Origin: Carex sylvatica
Lineage: Eukaryota; Streptophyta; Magnoliopsida; Poales; Cyperaceae
Length of the DNA: 64,000 nt
Direction: 5' to 3'
NCBI GenBank assembly: GCA_964058845.1
Contig: CAXKVR010000233.1
Span: forward strand, 124,001-188,000
Program-made: the position numbers and the translations under genes
Part shown: positions 26,011 through 38,427 of the stretch, piece after piece
Layout of the letters: the number at the start of each line of letters is the position of its first letter
How positions within the stretch are numbered: position 1 is the stretch's first letter
The notes under the pieces: generated by a model
Database searches by the model: none
The model's input: the letters and a program-made list of their open reading frames with translations, nothing else
What the model was told of the DNA's origin: nothing

Positions 26011-26535
26011 CTCAAAAAAAAAAAAAGTTTAGTTTCTGAGAACCCAATAAACTGCTTTGACGAATATATATACTGCAATAAAATCGATGTTGAGAAGTTT
26101 AATTCTCACTGTTTTAAAATTTTATTCTCTGTTTGTGAGAACAATTTTCATTAACTTACGAAGTTATTTGAGATTTTAACGGGCTAAGTTCGAACATAAT
26201 TCAAACAAAAGTCTTACATAAACCAAAATATGTAATTTAAACTGGTTAATTCAAGGCCCATAATCGAAGGCCCAATAATTAAATTTGGATGTAAACAAAC
26301 AATATTTCATAAGAGAGCTTTCTGGTAGAACAATGCCATTGGACGAGTACTAAACAGTATTTATTCCAAACATGAACAGCATTGTTTCAAACTTCCAAAT
26401 GGACCAAGAGAAAAGGAATGAAATAGCACGAACTACAATAATGCAAGGATGCAAAATGAAGCAACTGAAAGAGGGTTAAAGCAAAAAATAAAAAATCCAC
26501 CTAAATAAAAAGAGGGTACTAAAGAACTTCTATAT
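26011..26535. other. Spacer downstream of the NB-LRR pseudogene
   Basis: AT-rich, with a block at 26095-26260 resembling 23645-23800 (shared AAAAGTCTTACATRAACCA). It holds the presumed 3' flank of the NB-LRR pseudogene. Confidence 0.4.
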
Positions 26536-28993
26536 TTACTGCAAAGGCCGGAATAGAGGCGCAAATCTCTCTTTGACCTCCATATCATCATCCCATTCAA
26601 GCGCATTCCACCATTCATTTGTACCATGAATCTCCATCATTTTTTTAGCTGATAACTCTAATTTCTTTAGCTTGGGGCATTCAATCACCTTAAGGCTTTT
26701 TAAACAAGGAAAAGAGAGGAGATATCTTCCAGTACTAAAGCTCTTAAACTGCAGCAGTCCTTGAAAATACAACTCCTTCAAGTTTGGGAATGCCTCGACA
26801 ATGACCAGTGACTCTTCACCTTCATTATTTGCACAAGTGATTAGATATTCCAACCCAGGACAATACCCAATGTAAAGTGAGTGACGCTGTTGTATGCAAC
26901 CTCCCTTGTATATAATATTTGCCTTCAGAAGCCTCTCGAGAATGATGAACTCCAAGTCAGGAAGAACTGACTGCTCCTCATCAAGAATTGTGCAGTACCC
27001 ACCAGGAATTATGTTACTAAACATATATTGAGATCATTCTCCTGCCGGACATCAGGTCCATTAATTACCACCTCCTCTAGATCAACACAATTCAATAGGC
27101 GAACCCTCTCCAAGAGTCTTCCAACCAGCTGCAGATTTGATCACAAGATTACGTGTGGACTCTGCAAGACGAGGTGATTGAGCTAGCCTTTGCAAAGCGG
27201 CAAGAGTTTCTATTGTGGGATCAAAAGTCTTGAGCTTCCGCAATCTCTCCAGCTCCTCTAATTCTACCCCACTTCCACTGGTGCCAACTTTCCAGTCACC
27301 GTAACTTAGTTCCATGGAAAGAACCTGAAGAAGTGTCAGACGGCACAACACTCCTTTTGGGATTGTTTGTAGTGACATTTTAGGAAGCAGCATGAATCTG
27401 AGGTTGACCAATTCTCCAAGCTCACTTGGTAAAACTGTAATTTTGGTATTGCATATATTGAACAATTGAAGTTGAACTAATACACTTAACCCTGATTGGA
27501 GCTCACTAATGGATGTATGTGAAAGTGAAAGGTCCAGCACAAGCAGAGTTGGCATGTACTGGAAAAATCCTTCACATATCTTCTTCAGTGCATGGTTTCT
27601 CTGGAGCAGAAGAGTTTTGAGGGTTGGACATTTGGGCTGCTCATACAGCTCAAGAATGTTATTATTCATGAAAGAAATCCCCAAGGCTTCCTTCAGGCCA
27701 ATACCTGCACGTACCAGACATTTTGTCTCCTCCTTGCCTTTATCAGATGCAATCCACAAAACCATAGAACGGACGATGGGATGCATCTTGATTTTCTCCT
27801 CTTTTTCACTTTATAACAATGAAGCCATCTTAAGATCATTAAAGAGATCATTCCCCTTGTTAATCTCAGTGTGCTCATCAATAACGTCATCAATGAAATC
27901 CTCGCCAACAAAATAATCATTGAAGTAGTTCTTATAAAGTGAATAATTTTCTGGGTACAAGGAGCAATACAATAGGTACAATCTCAAATTTTCATTTGGA
28001 AGATTGTCATAGCTGTGCTTGAGGGGCACAAGCAAGTCATTTTCCATTCCAAGAAGCTTCCACGGTGCAATATTCAACACCGTGATGGCCTGCTTCCAAT
28101 CTTTGGTCATGTGCTGGCTATGCATAGCCCGTCCTACTGTGATAAGTGCAAGAGGGAGGCCCCCGCAATTCATCGCTACGATCTGTGCTAGACATTGGAT
28201 CTTTGGATTGGGATATGCTAGTGCATCTCTAACCTTCTCATGGAACAACTCCCATGCATGTTCCCAAGGCAAACAATCTAACTTTATCTTTCGCCTCACA
28301 TCCATCTGATCACACACTTCTTCAATTCGTGTGGATAGGAAAATTTTGCTCTTTGATTGTTGCTTTGGCATTGGGATGCCGATGTCCTCCAATTCAATTC
28401 GCTTCCAAAGGTCGTCCAATATTATCACAAAGTTCATCTTCCTGAGCACGTTATACAAATCCACTGCACGCTCTTTGAGATCATCTTTATTGTCCCACAA
28501 CATGCCTAGCCGCTCTCCAATGATGGTTTGAATCTCCTTGACGTCGTAATTACGAGTGACCTCGCCACGTTGATTCCTTCTGCTCCCACTAAATACTCAT
28601 TATTAAACATCTTCAGCAGGACGGTCTTGCGAACACCGCCCATGCCGAAGATACCAATGATGCCATTGTTATTATCATCTAGGTATGCCTTGAGCTGCTC
28701 TTATATTTTACCCATTCCGACCACAGGTACTGTCGTAAGAACTTCAAAGCTAACCTATTTCAAAGGAACAAAATATGACTAAAAATTAGTGGTAGCTAAA
28801 CAGAAATTGAAAATGTGTATCAGTGATTGGAATTTTAGCTTTAGGTATCGGATAATTATGGTGTCAATTATCCTGACCTGGCTACATCTACTAAATTTCT
28901 TTTATTATCAGTTAATTATGGTGTAAGATTATTCTTACCTGGCATCTACTAATTTTCTTTTATTATCAGGTAATTATGTTGTGTGATTAAACT

Positions 28994-30123
28994 CATGGCT
29001 CTGAAAATTGGTTTCGGAATCGGTCACTTGAATCAAAATCGGATTAATCGGCTGGAATCAGTCCAATTGTATCGGAAACTCGGATTTTTTTTTGACAAAA
29101 ACTTTTTTATACTAAATGAAATAGGAAAAAATTGTTAAAAAAAAAAATTATAAAGAAAAAATTAGATAAACAAAAGATAACACTCAAATAAACCACTAAT
29201 ATAATATAATACAAGCATCATAACCAAAACACACTTTTTCCTGCCAAATTCTTTGCCGAGCTGGTTGGATTATCTCGTCATCTTATTTATTAAAATTATT
29301 CTTCAATTTTTTCAATTTACAATTTTAACAGTTTAAATATTAATAATACTCATAATAATTAAATTTTGATGGACAACAATTAAATTTGTAATGTAATTTT
29401 AAAATAAAATAGGCTTTCTCATAAACTAACAAAAGAGCTTGAATTATATTCACAAATGAAAAATAAGATATTTAATTTTTACTTTTATATTTTTCATAAC
29501 AATGAAAATAGCATAGTACACAGTCTTATTATTTACTTCAATTAGTCAAACAAAAAAATATAAACAAACCACTGCTATATATATGCATCTCCTTCCCTTT
29601 TAGGAAATGGGAAAAAAAATTATGTAAAACAAGTAGTAAATCAACCACACTTTTGACCAAGTATTTGTTCAACAGCCAAAACATGAAAAGAGCATTTTAT
29701 TGGATCCAAATACAAAATGATCAAGGTTTATCATGAACCACTAGAAATTCAATTTTTTTATACTAAAAAGTTATATATCAAGTGTAGCCACATAAATAAT
29801 TGAAGATTTTTCCTCCTAAACAGGGACTTGGCCATTTTAGTTAATGGGTTTAAATCCTATAAGCTATTTAAATTTGATTCGATATTTTTTTGTCTCTTCT
29901 CACGAAAATCTTGGGTCCGTCCCTGACCATTATTGTTTTTCAAAAGATGCAAAATTGAATTTCAAATCTCAAATCAATAACAATGATTTTCTTGCTCTCA
30001 ACCTCAGAGTAGTCTGTAGCCTCACAGATTTGGAAAAAGGGAGAGAGTAAAATAGGCAGAATAAGGAAATACCGGTCCGACTCAGCTGAGTCAACTCGGA
30101 CTCGGCAAATTTTCCAACCCATG
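28994..30123. mobile_element. Non-autonomous hAT-like element in an NB-LRR intron
   Basis: The left end reads CATGGCTCTGAAAATTGG and the right end, on the other strand, CATGGGTTGGAAAATTTG. These match the ends of the element at 9639-10480. The right part also has the ACTCAGCTGAGTCAACTCGG type of repeat. Candidate 8-bp flanks (ATTAAACT and ATTATAAG) match at only five positions, so the insertion is older or the edges are slightly off. No transposase is encoded. Confidence 0.65.
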
Positions 30124-30582
30124 ATTATAAGTTGTTGTATTCAGTGACAATTTCGACAAACTGGTCTGATATTTAAATAACACATCCACCTATATAGGAT
30201 CCTTTAAAAAAAAAAATCAATCTATTTACTGATTTAAGAAATTGATCCACAAATTACCTGAACGAACTCATCAGCAACTTTATCAAAAGTTATGTTCTTC
30301 AAGTTGAGCACCTCTTCCATGGTCTCATCATCCTTCTTACTGAGCACGTAGGTAATATGGATACTGGTAGCCTTCTTCACGACAGGCAACTGAAGTCTCG
30401 CCTTGTACTCAGCCTTCATCAACCACACTTCCTTCTCCCGCTTATCGGCAGTCTCCAGCCACCACTTAACCTACATTAAAAATGCCAAATAATTGGCTAT
30501 CAATGTGGGTACCATTGCTTATCCTAAGCTTACAAGTGCTAAAGCTATATTATTTATTTGGACCCATTTGACTAATTGCTAT

Positions 30583-30890
30583 GAGTAGAACTAGAGTGTT
30601 CTTAAGTTCATCAAGTTTCTTGTTGAGCTTAATTTCAAAATTATTGAATTGGATTCAAATAACAAATCCAAAATGTTAAAAACATGATCTATTTCACAAG
30701 TGATGAATTTACATGCAAAATTTATAAATTTTTGAATTAATTTAGTATGAATTAAGTCAAACTGTAAAAAATTGATAACAAATAAATGCATTAAGCTTAC
30801 AAACTTTTTTTTTTTGACCACTTGACTTTATACTAAATTTATTCAAAAAATTATAAATTTTGTATATAAATAATTTACGTATAAGATGAA
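30583..30890. repeat. Fold-back MITE, family 1, copy 2 (in NB-LRR intron)
   Basis: It begins AGTAGAACTAGAGTGTTCTT, which is nearly the reverse complement of the right end of the copy at 63562-63950. It has the internal blocks TTGAATTAATTTAGTATGAA and GACTTTATACTAAATTTATT. The far end is shortened. It sits in the intron between the two coiled-coil exons. Confidence 0.7.
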
Positions 30891-31000
30891 ATACCTGGTG
30901 AGTGACCTGAAGGCCATTGCGCTCGGCCGCCTATACCTTCTTCATTTCATCGTCGGCCTCTTGCTCTTCAGTTTATTCATCCCATCTCCCAGAGCGTCGA

Positions 31001-31477
31001 TATAGTAGTGAGAGGTGCCATGTAGCCATAGGTTTTTGCGAAAAAGTCCTTCAAAGGAAGGCAGGCTTTAAATATTAATAATGAAGTATCCATGATGAAC
31101 ATTAAGGTGAGAGGCTGTGAATACTTCGAAAATTTTATGATCAGACTTTATAGCATCATTGACTTTGAGAAGTTAACTTTCGTAGGGAATTAATTAATTG
31201 AAAACTGCGATTTTGAATCCAGATCTCTTACTTTCTTAGGGAATTAATTAATTACATGGTATTCAATAGATCCGGATTTTTCGGTTCATATCAACTGGTC
31301 CATATATGATGGTATCTTCTTATATATAAAAATCCGGGCCACATTTTACACGTTACAGTTTATCCAATTCGTATTTTAATCTTATCAAATACGGTTATGA
31401 AACCTTTTTTGTTAGCTTATTACAACGCGAATTATTTTTTCAAAAAATTAAATAAAGTGATAAGTTTTATGTTATTA
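31001..31477. other. Spacer upstream of the NB-LRR pseudogene
   Basis: AT-rich; a short direct repeat with GGGAATTAATTAATT occurs at about 31185 and 31240. No gene is recognised. Confidence 0.4.
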
Positions 31478-31485
31478 GTTTAAAG

Positions 31486-32438
31486 CAGTGTTATCAAAAC
31501 CGGACCGGACCGGTCGGTTGAACCGGAAAAAACCGGAACCGGTCACCTGTCCGGTCTGGTTATGTAAAAGGATAGCTTCTGCTGTTGGCCCGGTGAAAAC
31601 TGATTCAACCGGCCGAATTATTGCAAAATCGCTGAACTAGTTAGATTAAAAACCCGGTTCAAAGCAAAATTAACGCGACTCTCCAAAAATTCTCCTCTCC
31701 CCAGCGATCTCATCCTACCAGTGGTCTTTGTGAGAAACTTGAATTTGCCCTTCTCCCTCATCCCTAAGCACGGATCTTCATCTTCTCTCACTGCGCACCC
31801 CAATCTCTTCGAAGCAAAACCAAAATCCAAACTTGCGAAACCCTAAATCATCTGGTTAGTGCTGTTAGAAGTTTGATTGGTCCCTCCCGCTAATTTGGTT
31901 GTACTCTAATAGTAATAAATGTCCTATCACTTGTAATGAAACACTAAATTATCTAAGAAAGAAGTTTCGCATACAAGGCACCTGGTGATTTTTGACAATC
32001 CTTTCTTCTTGCCTTTTGTTATATTAGCTTTTATTGCTTGTCTATGGCTTAATAATTGTCACTGTGTCAATTTATTTGTATAAGATCTGATGTCCCTTGC
32101 TGACTGTTGTGCTCCAATCCAAAGGAAAAAAAACAAGAATATTGTTATTTTGATGAATTATTTAATGAATCTTAAAAATACTGGGTACCAATTTGAAATA
32201 AATAAAATGTATAAATATTGTTATTTGAATAATTTATAAAATGAATTATGTTATCTACACAAAACATAATTAAAATTGGCATTCCAATAATATAAGAAAT
32301 CACAACTCAGTATCAAACTTAAGTAATTGATTTTTTCAAAAGATCGGCGATTGAACCGGTTGACCCACTGGTCCGACCGGCAAATCAATGACCCGGAGCT
32401 TTAACGGGTCGACGTCCGATTCGGTTCTCATAACATTG
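31486..32438. mobile_element. Non-autonomous hAT-like element with AACCGG-rich ends
   Basis: The left end is CAGTGTTATCAAAACCGGAC. The right end, on the other strand, is CAATGTTATGAGAACCGAAT. Flanking 8-bp sequences GTTTAAAG (31478-31485) and GCTTAAAG (32439-32446) match at seven positions. Both ends are rich in CCGGT/ACCGG. The 953-bp body has no transposase; a 70-codon minus frame at 31618-31830 resembles nothing I know. Confidence 0.8.
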
Positions 32439-32449
32439 GCTTAAAGCAA

Positions 32450-35250
32450 CACTACAGCATTTCGTATTTTCGGCGACCGATAAAAGCAACCGGGACTGGC
32501 GCCTGTCGCAGAAAATGATTTTTTTCTCAAAAAAGAAAAAAAATGACATCTTTGGCGACAAAGGTTTTCTGCAACCGGTAGCAGCGACCGGTCATGTCGC
32601 CGGTCGCTAAAAGTCTTTTTTCCAAAAAAAAAACACTGGCGCCTCTCGCTCGCGCCAAATCCTCGAAGCGTAATTTTTTCTTTTCCCGCGCGCCAGCTTT
32701 TTTCCCAATTCGTCTTTCTCTGCCTAAATTTCAATTTCGCTTCTTTATCTTCAAGCCTGAGCGAGAGAGAGCGGGAGATTGAGAGCCTTGCCAACAATTT
32801 CAAGAGAGAGAGCAATGGAGAGAGAGATCTCGTCTTCTCTCCTGGCTCTGACCACGCCTCTGCTCCTGTGGCTCTCCGGCATCCATGAGTTCTCCCCTGC
32901 CGTTCTTCTACTGTCTAGTTGGTTTCTTAATTTATTAGTTTATTTGAAATGGGTATTGGGGTAATCAGAACTGTCGGCATGAGATTAGCTTTGCCACAAT
33001 CAATTTTCAGGAGATTAGCTTTCTCCGTGGAACTTTTCTGATAAAGTCCTTTCATTTAAAGCAATTTACAGGAGATTAGCCCTTTCAAAATGATTTTTAG
33101 CCAACTGACCTTTTCTAATCTTGTGTAGGTAATAAAAAGACACTGATAGAAATTGTTAAACCTGATATATTATAAATGAGGTGATAATAATTTGCTTGAT
33201 TTGATAAATCCATGTCTTGTGAGATTGGTACTGAGCCATCTTTGGGTTTAGGACTTAGCCGGACTAACAATTTGAATCTCGAAAGATAATTACAAGGTAG
33301 CACACTGATTATCTTTATTTATGTTCTTGGTTATTGAGGATCGTCAACTGAGCTTCATGTGGTATTTTTTTTTAGTGCATTTTTTGTTCCTTGTATGTTT
33401 GATTTTCTTGGTCTCACTTTGAAATACATCAAGTCCTCAAGACCAACATTAAAATTTCTTTCTTATTGAACAGATTAATGTGTCAGTAATCAGATGGACT
33501 TTCGCTGTATTTTCTTTAATAATTTGGATTTTTTTTTATGTAATGCAGTTTGATGCTCTTGTTTCGGCTTTGCCATTGTCTGGAGAAGAAGAGCAGTTGA
33601 AAAGAATTCCTGAGCGATCGAGTTCGCCTCTGACGATAGCAAGGTCAACTCCTCTCTCCTCTCTCCTCTACCTTCAATTAGTTGTCTTGCTATTTTCTTA
33701 TCCAATTGTATTCCAATTTCCTGTTAATTTGCTTAAGATCGAGGGTTTAGAAGTGTGTTATTTAATTAATTTCAACTCCTCTCTCCTCTTCAGCTATATG
33801 GTACTTGTTCTTTTCAATTAGATTGAAAATTTGATGCAATTTTTTTTAGCGCTTTGCTAATTCATTGTTACTTGTCTTTTTTAGCAGCATATAAACGTGA
33901 TTATTACTCTTTCTGCTGAAGAGGTAAACATAAATGAACTTTATTAATTTACTTAGCCTCAAATACTATGATAAGACCAAGACAATCACTTTCTGGTAAA
34001 ATAGATTCTACGTGCTTAGTAGAAAGTAAATTGTTGCAGATATGTAAATTGGCTTATTGTTCTATTCTTTGAATTGTTAGTTATTGGGTGCAAACTGAAC
34101 AGAAGCCCGAAATGTTGATCAAACTTGAATTTTTTTTTGGAGATGACATGAAACAGCCTCAATCCCCTCTCTCAAGTATATTTCTAAGAACCCCTAAAAT
34201 TGCTTTCTATTTGTATGATTTTGCATGATTATTTGATTTGTGAAGATTTTTAAACCTGTTTGTTTGTGTGTGTCAGATTCTAATCAATCCCAGTTTAAAG
34301 ATGGAGATTGAGGTACCCCCATCTATCTCCAAATATGCACTAGTTTTTGTGGTTAATTAATTAGGGTTTGCAAAAAAAAACATAGCTCCTTACTGAGAAT
34401 AATTAGACTATCAAGGTTGTTGTGGTTAATACTTGCTCCTGTTCCGCAACATGCCCAAGTCTCTTGTAAATGGGATCAGTTTTCATGTTATGAACAAAAT
34501 CTTATTTATTGTATCTTGTTGATATTTCAGGAGGCCATGTTAAAGGATGATCTAAGAAACATGGAAAGGTCATAAAGAGAGAAGGTTGAATAAATTAATA
34601 ATGTTGAGAATGAAAAAGAAAAGAATATTGAAGTAGTTGATCATTTTGCAAAAAAGCAATTATATTCTGTTTTATCTAATATGAGCATCAACAATTATAT
34701 TATATTTTATGTTGAAAACATGTATGACAATATTTGTTATGTTTGAGGCCTTATCTTTGTTATTTGATATCTTGGTCGATGATGTTTATGTTTATGTTTG
34801 ATCAATTTTGTTTGATTTGAATGTTATTTATTGTTTATATGTTTAGATATTGTTGTTTATGTTTGATCGATGTCAATGTTTGGTACGTGTGGTACCAATT
34901 AAATGGGGGAAAAATAAATAATAAAAAAAAACTCAAAAAATTGACAGAGGAGTATTAGCGACCGGGTTTGACTATCAGCGATCGTTTTTTTGGTCGCAGA
35001 TACTTTTTTCTGACGTCAACAAAAAACAACAGCGACAAAAAAAATTGGTCGCAGAAAAACTATCTGCGACCGGATGACGTCATTCAGCAACTGGTGACAT
35101 CATCAAGAGAGTATCTGCGATAATGCTTACAGCGACCGGAGTTTATGCGATCGGTTTTCACTTTCTGCGACCGGTATTATTATCTACGACCGGCGCTTGG
35201 ACTTTCTGCAACCGATTTTTCAGTCGCAGAAAGTCTGTTCTGCTATAGTG
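32450..35250. mobile_element. Non-autonomous CACTA (En/Spm-like) element carrying gene fragments
   Basis: The left end is CACTACAGCATTTCG; the right end, on the other strand, is CACTATAGCAGAACAG. A 3-bp duplication CAA flanks it (32447-32449, 35251-35253). Subterminal regions (32470-32620 and 34955-35235) hold many GCGACCGG or CTGCGACCGG units in both orientations, typical of transposase-binding repeats. At 2801 bp there is no transposase. Internal sequence looks like exon and intron pieces, including a MED21-like fragment. Confidence 0.85.
33549..33618 (+). pseudogene. MED21-like exon fragment captured by the CACTA element
   Basis: The frame reads QFDALVSALPLSGEEEQLKR followed by Ile. It closely resembles the segment of plant Mediator subunit 21 that follows its Pro-rich linker, as I recall the family (QFDALV.ALPLS then QLKRIAEL). 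The preceding bases, a T-rich tract then TGTAATGCAG, look like a captured 3' splice site. Similarity stops after about 24 residues, so this is a fragment, not a gene. The identification is from memory of the family. Confidence 0.6.
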
Positions 35251-35253
35251 CAA

Positions 35254-36399
35254 TATGATGTTTATTTTTTATGGCTTGAGAATAGGGTCAATGGCATCCT
35301 TTTACCTATTTATCCGACCAGTACCGTATCTTATAATATGGGTAGGAGTAAGATTTTTTTTTGTAAATTTATCTGGTACGAGTACGGATAATTTTTTTTC
35401 CGTTATATAAATAGATAAGAGTACAGTTGAAGCCTATTTCATAACTGTTATTTAATTAGGTAACTATAATAAATATTATATATATTAATAAGCATTTAAA
35501 AAAATATTTTTATTATTTATATGTGCTTAGCATAATTATAAATTTTTATAAAAAAAAATTCATTGAAGTACTATTCTATTCATGTGTGAAATGAATTTAT
35601 ATGTTTTTAATATTTTATTATAAATAATAAGAATAATTATTATTTTAGTATTACCCATTATTTACCTACTACTATTTTCTTATCCAATAATCATAAGAAG
35701 TAAAGATAGAATACGAATAAGATACTTTATAGTGAATAAGAATAATTTGAAACAGATATCAGTTTAAAAATACTTCCACTTGATCTTTATTGTACCCGTT
35801 GTCACCCCTACTTGAGAATCATTATTTATTATGCCTTTAGCCCTTTAGATTTAGTTACCTAGATCTCTTCCTCTTCATGTGGCTGCTTTTTGCGAGAGAA
35901 AGGCGATGAGAAACCGTAGATATTTGTTTTGCAGAATTGGATGGTCATTGTCAAGTTTATCGCGATTGAAAGCCGATATTTGTTTTACTTAATTGGTTGG
36001 TCAAGTCAATCGCATATTAAAAAAAAAAAAAAAGTTTGGCTAGCGTGCAAGATTCTCTCTGACGCACAATTCAATAATTGGGTTCATCGATCGGTGATCA
36101 AGTAAACATATATTAATAAGTATTTAATCTAAGCACGCAATAAACATTATTTTTATTCGATTCTTCTCTTATTCGTTGAAAATAGAATAAAAAATATTAG
36201 CGGTCAACTTTGGAAACATTAAAGCGAATTTGGTGATTCAAGAAAATCTAGGATATTTAACATGAAGCTTCTAATTGTCCACCATTTGTTCACAGAAAAA
36301 CTGTCATTTGACCTATGTAAATTTTGTAAATTTAATAATTCAATGCTGTAATTTATAAAAACAATCTTATAAAAAACGTAATAAAAAATTTCAAATATC
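35254..36399. other. AT-rich spacer between two CACTA elements
   Basis: Bases 35935-36130 are a diverged copy of the unit duplicated at 22986-23286 (shared TGACGCACAATTCAAT and GATCAAGTAAACAT). Bases 36290-36399 resemble the tandem units at 61045-61290 (CTGTCATTTGACCTATGTAA). No gene is recognised. Confidence 0.45.
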
Positions 36400-36930
36400 C
36401 ACTAGTGAAAAAACAGGAATCAGGATCGGCCTATCTAGATCGGCTATATTAAATAACCGATACTAATATCTATCTGGATCAGTTCTTTGAACAAAACCGA
36501 TCCTAATAGTTAATCAGATCGGTTTTTATAAACAATTGATCCTGATAGTTGAACTATCATAATCAGTTGTTCTAAACAACTGATTCTGATACTATCAGGA
36601 TCGGTTTTTATAAACAACTGATCCTAAAACGTTTTTTTTTTTTGCAGAACAAACTTAAAAAAAAAAAAAAAAAACACTATTAGGATAGGTTGTATCGATA
36701 CAACCGATCCTAATAGGTTTTTTTTTTTTTTTTTTTTTTTCAGAACCAACTAAAAAAAGAAAAGAAAAGAAAACACTATTAGGATTGGTTGTATCGATAC
36801 AACCGATCCTAATAGTACTATCATGATCAGTTGTGTGAAACAACCGATCCTGATAACTCCCTAGGTTTCTTATTTTCATTCCGCGCCTCTCATTTTCAAC
36901 TTAGCGAAAATCAAATCCGCCTCTCAACTC

Positions 36931-38413
36931 TGATCGCACAGAATATATGCTACAAAGTTTCGGTATAGCAAGCTATACTTTTTAAACCTTTGTTATACTC
37001 TGTCAATTCAGATAGCAAGTGTATTATCCTATCGTTGAGTATGCTCAGGTATCGATCCACAGGGACGGAAAAAAAAAAACTGGACTTATCCTAAAATAAC
37101 TTAAGATTCTAGAAGTGAGAGAGATTGATTTGGGTTTAGTTCTAACAATTCTACTGATTTATGAAAAGTTTAAAAGACAATAAAAGATAATTAAAGTTGT
37201 TTTCAATTGATAAAAGGGCATTTTCAGGGTTCAGATTTCATTTCTGTTCAGCCTCGAGGCATACAGCCCGTACAGATTCCCGTACAGTCCGTATGGGACC
37301 TCAAGTTGATGCTGCAGCTACTGTTTTCTGTGTTGATACTATGTTTAGGGTTTCTTTCGACCAGATCTAGATACCTAACCTCAACTTTCGCATTTTGGCC
37401 TAATACCTGATTACCGGACTCAAATACTTCCCTCTTAGATGCGTTAAACCTCAACTTTCTCATTTTGGCCTAATTTATCTAAGTTACTTGTTAGTTTACT
37501 AAAAGTATCCAAGAGCTTTCGCCTCAAGGAAAGTTTCGCCTTTCGGGTACTCTTTGGTTTCACCCTACTTCATATACTTTATTCGGTTGGAATAAATGTC
37601 ATAGACTTGACTCCTAACACTTAGATGTGCGCATTTATCTAACAGGATGACTAATCAATTCAAGCAAGCACAAATAAAGCAATAAAAATACTACACAACA
37701 AAGTAAAAATAAAGCATTCAACACAAGATCCAAGTAGCATACAAACAAAACAAAACTAGAAACTACATCTTACCCCTAGAAACAAAGTAAATTAGCTACT
37801 CATGTTCACGAGATAACACAGATAACAAGAAATAAAAGAGTTCATGATAAAAACAGTGGAAAATCCGAAGATCCATTACAAACTCGCGTTCTTCCCTTCT
37901 CTTCTCCTTTTCCTCCTCTCCAAGCAACCAAGAAAGATGATGGAAAATTATTGATTGATTGATTGATTCGTTTATTGATTTTTTTGATTTTCTTTCCTGC
38001 TGTGGAATATCTCCTTTAATACCCCAGATCACGCCTCCAGGGGTTTCCTTTTCGGCCCCTCAAATCATGCTCATTTCAGATTCCAGCTGAATTTTCCGAA
38101 TCAGCGTTGTACGGTCCGTACGGGATCCGGTGCGGACCGTATGCCTGGGCTTTGACTTGGAGACTTTGTGCCTCTGTTGTGGATCCTTCCGTGTGGTTGG
38201 GCAGATCTTGTACGGTCTATACAGAATGTCATACGGACCGTATGAAAAGTAGTCAGATGCAGTTTTTCGCCCTTTTTTCTGCAAAATACCAAACAAAGCA
38301 TAGCAGTACCACATTTCATCGAAATACAAGTAAAAAGTCCACATTCATAGGCTTTAAAGCACAGATTTCAGTGTAAATTAGGGCCATAATTTAGATATAA
38401 TATGGAGATATCA
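36931..38413 (-). repeat. Element A, 3' LTR
   Basis: 1483 bp, reading TGATCGCACAG at the left and GATATCA at the right on the plus strand. It pairs with 58201-59683. It contains diverged palindrome pairs at about 37262-37296, 38109-38143 and 38211-38245. Confidence 0.92.
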
Positions 38414-38427
38414 AATTTCCCCAAGCT
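38414..38427 (-). other. Polypurine tract, element A
   Basis: The minus strand reads AAGCTTGGGGAAATT into the LTR. This purine-rich stretch directly upstream of the 3' LTR is where plus-strand DNA synthesis primes. Confidence 0.7.

Larger units (their letters stand above)
26536..31000 (-). pseudogene. CC-NB-LRR disease-resistance gene remnant
   Basis: Intact relatives are cytoplasmic immune receptors. Coiled-coil exons lie at about 31000-30894 and 30470-30258. The NB-ARC domain starts at about 28757 with a P-loop-like GIFGMGGVRKT, followed by kinase-2 VIILDDLW, KIFLSTRIEEVC and CGGLPLALITVGRAM. LRRs follow (27786-27082 and 27024-26536), ending near EWWNALEWDD. Defects: the P-loop Gly before Lys is Arg (codon 28629-28631), TAA at 28703-28701, a deletion or frameshift near 28560, TAA at 27813-27811, and a frame break near 27082. 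Introns 30893-30471 and 30257-28758 have GT-AG borders; the first contains a MITE and the second a hAT element. The type is CC rather than TIR. Confidence 0.85.

Noticed and set aside
30591..30821. 76-codon minus frame next to the NB-LRR
   Set aside because: It lies entirely within the MITE copy in the intron.
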